Made by a program: the position numbers and the translations under genes. Below the pieces are notes generated by a model. That model was given only the letters and a program-made list of their open reading frames with translations, was not told where the DNA came from and did not search any database. DNA of 64,000 nt, from positions 1,674,001 to 1,738,000 of the forward strand of contig NZ_CP009110.1 of NCBI RefSeq assembly GCF_000739085.1, given 5' to 3'. The stretch is from Amycolatopsis methanolica 239. GTDB lineage: Bacteria; Actinomycetota; Actinomycetes; Mycobacteriales; Pseudonocardiaceae. How positions within the stretch are numbered: position 1 is the stretch's first letter; every line of letters starts with the position of its first letter. Shown here piece after piece: positions 61,095-64,000 of the stretch.

Positions 61095-61934
61095 ATGCGC
61101 TTCGCATTCAAAACCTCACCGCAGAACACCGGGTGGGCCGACATGCTCGCCGTGTGGCAGGTCGCCGACGACATCGAGCTGTTCGAGTCCGGCTGGACCT
61201 TCGACCACTTCTACCCGATCTTCTCCGACCCGACCGGCCCGTGCCTGGAGGGCTGGGTCACGCTGACCGCGCTCGCGCAGGCGACCAAGCGGCTGCGCCT
61301 CGGCACGCTCGTCAGCGGCATCCACTACCGGCACCCCGCGCTGCTGGCGAACATGGCCGCCACGTTGGACATCGTGTCGAACGGGCGGCTGGAAATCGGC
61401 ATCGGCGCGGGCTGGAACGAGGAGGAGTCCGGTGCCTACGGCATGGAACTCGGCACGGTCAAGCAGCGCAGCGACCGGTTCGAGGAGGCCTGCGAGGTGC
61501 TGGTCGGCCTGCTCACCCAGGAGACGACCACCTTCCAGGGCGAGTACTACCAGCTCACCGACGCCCGCAACGAGCCGAAACCGGTGCAGCGCCCGCACCC
61601 GCCGATCGTGATCGGCGGCAGCGGCGAGAAGCGCACCCTGCGCACCGCCGCCCGTTTCGCGCAGCACTGGAACTTCGTCGGCGGCACGCCGGAGGAGTTC
61701 GCCCGCAAGCGGGACGTGCTGCACCAGCACTGCGCCGACATCGGCCGCGACCCGAAGGAGATCATGCTGTCCAGCCACGTGCGGCTGGGCACCGATCTCG
61801 ACTACGCCAAGGTCGCCGATGAGGCCGCCGCGCTCGGCGAGCAGGGCCTTGACCTGGCCATCGTCTACCTGCCGCCGCCGCACACCCCGGACGTGCTGGA
61901 GCCGCTCGCGGAGGCGCTGGCCAAGCTGGGCTGA
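61095..61934 (+). CDS. LLM-class (luciferase-like, F420-type) oxidoreductase
   Basis: A 279-residue TIM-barrel flavin or F420 oxidoreductase: WTFDHFYPIFSDPTGPCLEG, ATKRLRLGTLVSGIHYRHPA, ATLDIVSNGRLEIGIGAGWN and HPPIVIGGSGEKRTLRTAAR are all typical of the F420-dependent TIGR03560-like group. The I-G-A-G-W-N motif is diagnostic. Substrate unknown. It has its own -10 element. A bidirectional terminator hairpin follows directly. Confidence 0.92.
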   Translation: MRFAFKTSPQNTGWADMLAVWQVADDIELFESGWTFDHFYPIFSDPTGPCLEGWVTLTALAQATKRLRLGTLVSGIHYRHPALLANMAATLDIVSNGRLEIGIGAGWNEEESGAYGMELGTVKQRSDRFEEACEVLVGLLTQETTTFQGEYYQLTDARNEPKPVQRPHPPIVIGGSGEKRTLRTAARFAQHWNFVGGTPEEFARKRDVLHQHCADIGRDPKEIMLSSHVRLGTDLDYAKVADEAAALGEQGLDLAIVYLPPPHTPDVLEPLAEALAKLG

Positions 61935-61943
61935 CGCCCGACG

Positions 61944-61971
61944 GCCCCGTGCCCGACGGCGGGCACGGGGC
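61944..61971. terminator. Bidirectional terminator between LLM gene and glbO
   Basis: GCCCCGTGCCC pairs perfectly with GGGCACGGGGC (11 base pairs, loop GACGGC). It abuts the glbO stop and lies 10 bases after the LLM stop. Confidence 0.85.
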
Positions 61972-62355
61972 TCAGACCCAGCTGTTCATCATGCTCTGGG
62001 CGGCCATCTCCAGGTAGTTCCACAGCTGCGTCTCCAGCGGCTCCGGCAGCCCCGCCTCGTCGACCGCGATCCGCATCGCGCGCAGCCACGCGTCGCGCTC
62101 GATCGGGCCAATCTTGAACGGCGCGTGCCGCATCCGCAGGCGCGGGTGGCCGCGCTGGTCGGAGTAGGTGTGCGGGCCGCCCCAGTACTGCATCAGGAAC
62201 AGCCGCAGCCGGTCCTCGGCCGGCCCGAGGTCCTCCTCGGGGTACATCGGCCGCAGCACCTCGTCCTTCGCCACTTCGGCGTAGAAGCGCGCGATGATCT
62301 TGCGGAAGGTGGGTTCCCCGCCGACGGCCTCGTAGAAGGACTGGGGGTCGCTCAT
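61972..62355 (-). CDS. glbO: Group II truncated haemoglobin (trHbO)
   Basis: A 127-residue 2-on-2 globin of the GlbO class, implicated in oxygen, NO or peroxide chemistry at the membrane. [20 protein letters not shown] gives the B-helix Phe-Tyr (TyrB10); [28 protein letters not shown] gives the E helix and the group II W-G-G-P (TrpG8-associated region); M-R-H-A-P-F carries the proximal HisF8. ATG 62355 begins the family; GGGTG upstream is a weak ribosome site. It is followed upstream by mscS on the same strand. Matches Rv2470 by size. Confidence 0.93.
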   Translation of the reverse strand: MSDPQSFYEAVGGEPTFRKIIARFYAEVAKDEVLRPMYPEEDLGPAEDRLRLFLMQYWGGPHTYSDQRGHPRLRMRHAPFKIGPIERDAWLRAMRIAVDEAGLPEPLETQLWNYLEMAAQSMMNSWV

Positions 62356-62371
62356 ACCGGTCACCCTTCCA

Positions 62372-63328
62372 TCATGCCGTGGCCGCCGTGGACAGGAAGC
62401 CCGCTTCCTCCAGCGCCGTGAGGCACGCCGCACGCAGCTGCCGCTGCACGGCCCACTGGCGGCCCGGCCGCACCTTCACGGTCAGGCGCAGTTCGATGCT
62501 CTCCGGTGTGACCTTTTCCACGCCGAGCACCTCGGGCTCCTCCAGCAGGTCGACCGACAGTGGCTCGGTGGCGGCCGCGGTATGGGCGGCCTCGGTCAGC
62601 ACGGCCGTGGCGCGCTCGACGTCGGCGTTGTAGCTCAGCGGCACGTCGACCAGGGCGATCGCGTAGCCCTGGCTGGAGTTGCCGACCCGGGTCACCTCGC
62701 CGTTGCGGACGTACCAGACGGTGCCCTTGACGTCGCGGATCGTGGTGATGCGCAGGCCGACCGACTCGACGGTGCCGGTGGCGGGCCCGATGTCCACGAC
62801 GTCGCCGACGCCGTACTGGTCCTCCAGCATCATGAACATGCCGGACAGGAAGTCCTTGACCAGGTTCTGGGCGCCGAACGCGAGCGCGATGCCGACCACA
62901 CCGGCCGAGGCGAGCAGCGGACCGAGGTTGATGCCCAGCTCGCCGAGGATGTAGATCGAGGCGAGCCCGAGCACCACGAACGAGGTCAGCGACTTCAGCA
63001 CCGAGCCGATCGTCTTGGCCCGCTGGCGGCGCCGCTCGGCCACGACCGGGCCGAGGATGTCGGGGGCGCGCTCGCGCAGGGGGCGCAGGATCGTGGGCAG
63101 TTTGCCGCCGTTGGTGCGCGGCATGGTGGTGACCCGGTCGATCAGCTTGTGCAGCAGGAACCGGATGATCAACGCGACGAGCAGGATCAGGATGATCCGC
63201 AGCGGCTTGGCGATCAGCCAGTTGGCGGAGGCCGCCAGCCATTCGTTATGCGTGATCTGGAACACTTGGTAGCACCAGGTACCGGGCTGGTTGATGCACT
63301 CGGGTGCTTCGTTGAGCAGCGGCGTCAC
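62372..63328 (-). CDS. Small-conductance mechanosensitive channel, MscS family
   Basis: A 318-residue membrane channel. Three to four helices in the first ~190 residues, the pore-lining TM3 as [21 protein letters not shown] (Gly/Ala-rich, residues ~140-160), and the MscS beta domain starting [17 protein letters not shown], with [20 protein letters not shown]. The insertion [15 protein letters not shown] between helices is common in actinobacteria. It protects against hypo-osmotic shock. GTG start; glbO lies 16 bases downstream on the same strand and may be cotranscribed. Confidence 0.93.
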   Translation of the reverse strand: MTPLLNEAPECINQPGTWCYQVFQITHNEWLAASANWLIAKPLRIILILLVALIIRFLLHKLIDRVTTMPRTNGGKLPTILRPLRERAPDILGPVVAERRRQRAKTIGSVLKSLTSFVVLGLASIYILGELGINLGPLLASAGVVGIALAFGAQNLVKDFLSGMFMMLEDQYGVGDVVDIGPATGTVESVGLRITTIRDVKGTVWYVRNGEVTRVGNSSQGYAIALVDVPLSYNADVERATAVLTEAAHTAAATEPLSVDLLEEPEVLGVEKVTPESIELRLTVKVRPGRQWAVQRQLRAACLTALEEAGFLSTAATA

Positions 63329-63470
63329 GGGGCTCGGGGATCCCTTTCTGGCCGTTTTCGACCGACGTCACGCAGACGTCGAACGAATTTCACAGGACAC
63401 GTCTTCTAACACAGGTGCGCAGCGGGTGTGATCTGTGGTCGACTATGGCTGCACCGGTGGAGGTGGTCGA

Positions 63471-64000
63471 GTGCCAGACCGACAACCGATCCCCCTCGGC
63501 GCCCCCGACCAAGCGGTGGGCGGGCAGGCGCCGGAGGTAGCCCTGTGTTCTGTTCAGGATCAGGGCGCTCACCAGGGTCAGGGGCCGCACGGAGGCGGAC
63601 CTCAACCCAGTGGGCCACCCCCGCGGGGCGGCCGCGTGAGCCGACCCTCGGGTCAGCGTAGAGGGCGGGATCCGGCCGGTCTGAACGCCCCTGCCACGCC
63701 CGGTTCCTTCTCGATGGGCAGGCGTCGTGTGCTGCTCCTCAACGCCACGTTCGAGCCGCTGACCGCGCTCCCGCTGCGGCGGGCCGTGGTGCTGGTGATG
63801 TGCGGGAAGGCGGAGGTCGTGCACGGCGATCCGGGGGGTCTGACGTTGCACGCCGCGACGTTGTCGCTGCCCGTGCCGTCGGTGATCCGGTTGTCCACGT
63901 ACGTGCGGGTGCCCTACCGGGCCCAGGTGCCGCTGACGCGGGCCGGGCTGATGCACCGGGACCGCTACAAGTGCGCGTACTGCGGCGGGCGGGCCGAAAC
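63471..64000 (+). CDS. HNH endonuclease (partial, runs off the window)
   Basis: The frame is open from a GTG at 63471, which has GGAGG six bases upstream, to the end. Residues ~1-80 are Gln/Gly/Pro/Arg-rich low complexity. From ATG 63714 (residue 82) the conserved part begins: GRRRVLLLNATFEPLTALPL, V-V-L-V-M-C-G-K-A-E-V-V, V-I-R-L-S-T-Y-V-R-V-P-Y, RAGLMHRDRYKCAYCGGRAE. The C-x-x-C and the H-N-H core expected just downstream define the Rv2469c-like HNH family next to glbO in mycobacteria. Whether the N-terminal 81 residues are made, or translation starts at 63714, is uncertain. Confidence 0.88.
   Translation, partial: MPDRQPIPLGAPDQAVGGQAPEVALCSVQDQGAHQGQGPHGGGPQPSGPPPRGGRVSRPSGQRRGRDPAGLNAPATPGSFSMGRRRVLLLNATFEPLTALPLRRAVVLVMCGKAEVVHGDPGGLTLHAATLSLPVPSVIRLSTYVRVPYRAQVPLTRAGLMHRDRYKCAYCGGRAE

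Overview
The window is very G+C-rich and densely coded. It reads as chromosome from a filamentous actinomycete of the Pseudonocardiales, most like Amycolatopsis; this is inferred from gene content and from recalled gene order, not from a search. The support is a WhiG-type sigma factor, mycothione reductase, an F420-type LLM oxidoreductase, a SARP/AfsR regulator, a CopD-CtaG fusion, a group II truncated globin, and several gene strings that match Mycobacterium tuberculosis order as I recall it (Rv2897c-Rv2867c and Rv2478c-Rv2469c). No tRNA, rRNA, CRISPR array, transposase or prophage is visible.

0-9.2 kb is a core housekeeping run: end of a ComM-like ATPase, dprA, xerC, whiG, a divergent M23 peptidase, then rpsB-tsf / pyrH-frr-cdsA (translation, UMP phosphorylation, ribosome recycling, CDP-diacylglycerol synthesis). 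9.2-12 kb holds a broken GNAT gene, a VOC protein, a methyltransferase and a PadR regulator. 12.2-21.2 kb holds rlmN, a DUF2631 protein and the MEP-pathway/intramembrane-protease string dxr-rip1-ispG. A GNAT and map follow, and a Uma2/AraC/VOC trio sits between ispG and the GNAT.

21-34.6 kb is a mixed accessory and metabolic stretch: FadR-type regulator with a divergent MFS pump, mycothione reductase, an M15 lipoprotein, a secreted trypsin, an ElaA acetyltransferase, bioF, a PIG-L deacetylase, a RibD-C reductase with a divergent HxlR regulator, a DEAD-box helicase, a RIO kinase, an FAD oxidoreductase and yaaA. 34.7-46.8 kb carries an FAD monooxygenase, a large SARP regulator, a PP2C phosphatase, a degenerate G-rich repeat tract, a DUF2087 protein, a small S1-domain protein with an exceptionally long Shine-Dalgarno match, a GH2 glycosidase, an I36-type secreted protein, and a LacI regulator divergent from an MFS transporter.

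46.8-64 kb carries CopD-CtaG, an SSB-fold protein, EttA, a large protein of unknown function, a second repeat tract, the 180-kDa-class NAD-glutamate dehydrogenase, a thioesterase, a conserved unknown, an LLM oxidoreductase, glbO, an MscS channel and the start of an HNH nuclease.

Three patterns run through the window. Many start codons lie 6-8 bases after a -10-like hexamer, which predicts leaderless transcripts. Many convergent gene pairs overlap at their tails. DnaA-box 9-mers occur as close pairs in three intergenic regions. I found no clear previously undescribed multi-gene system; the most unusual items are the long Shine-Dalgarno of the S1 protein, the paired DnaA boxes, the two repeat tracts, and the unknown protein between ettA and gdh.
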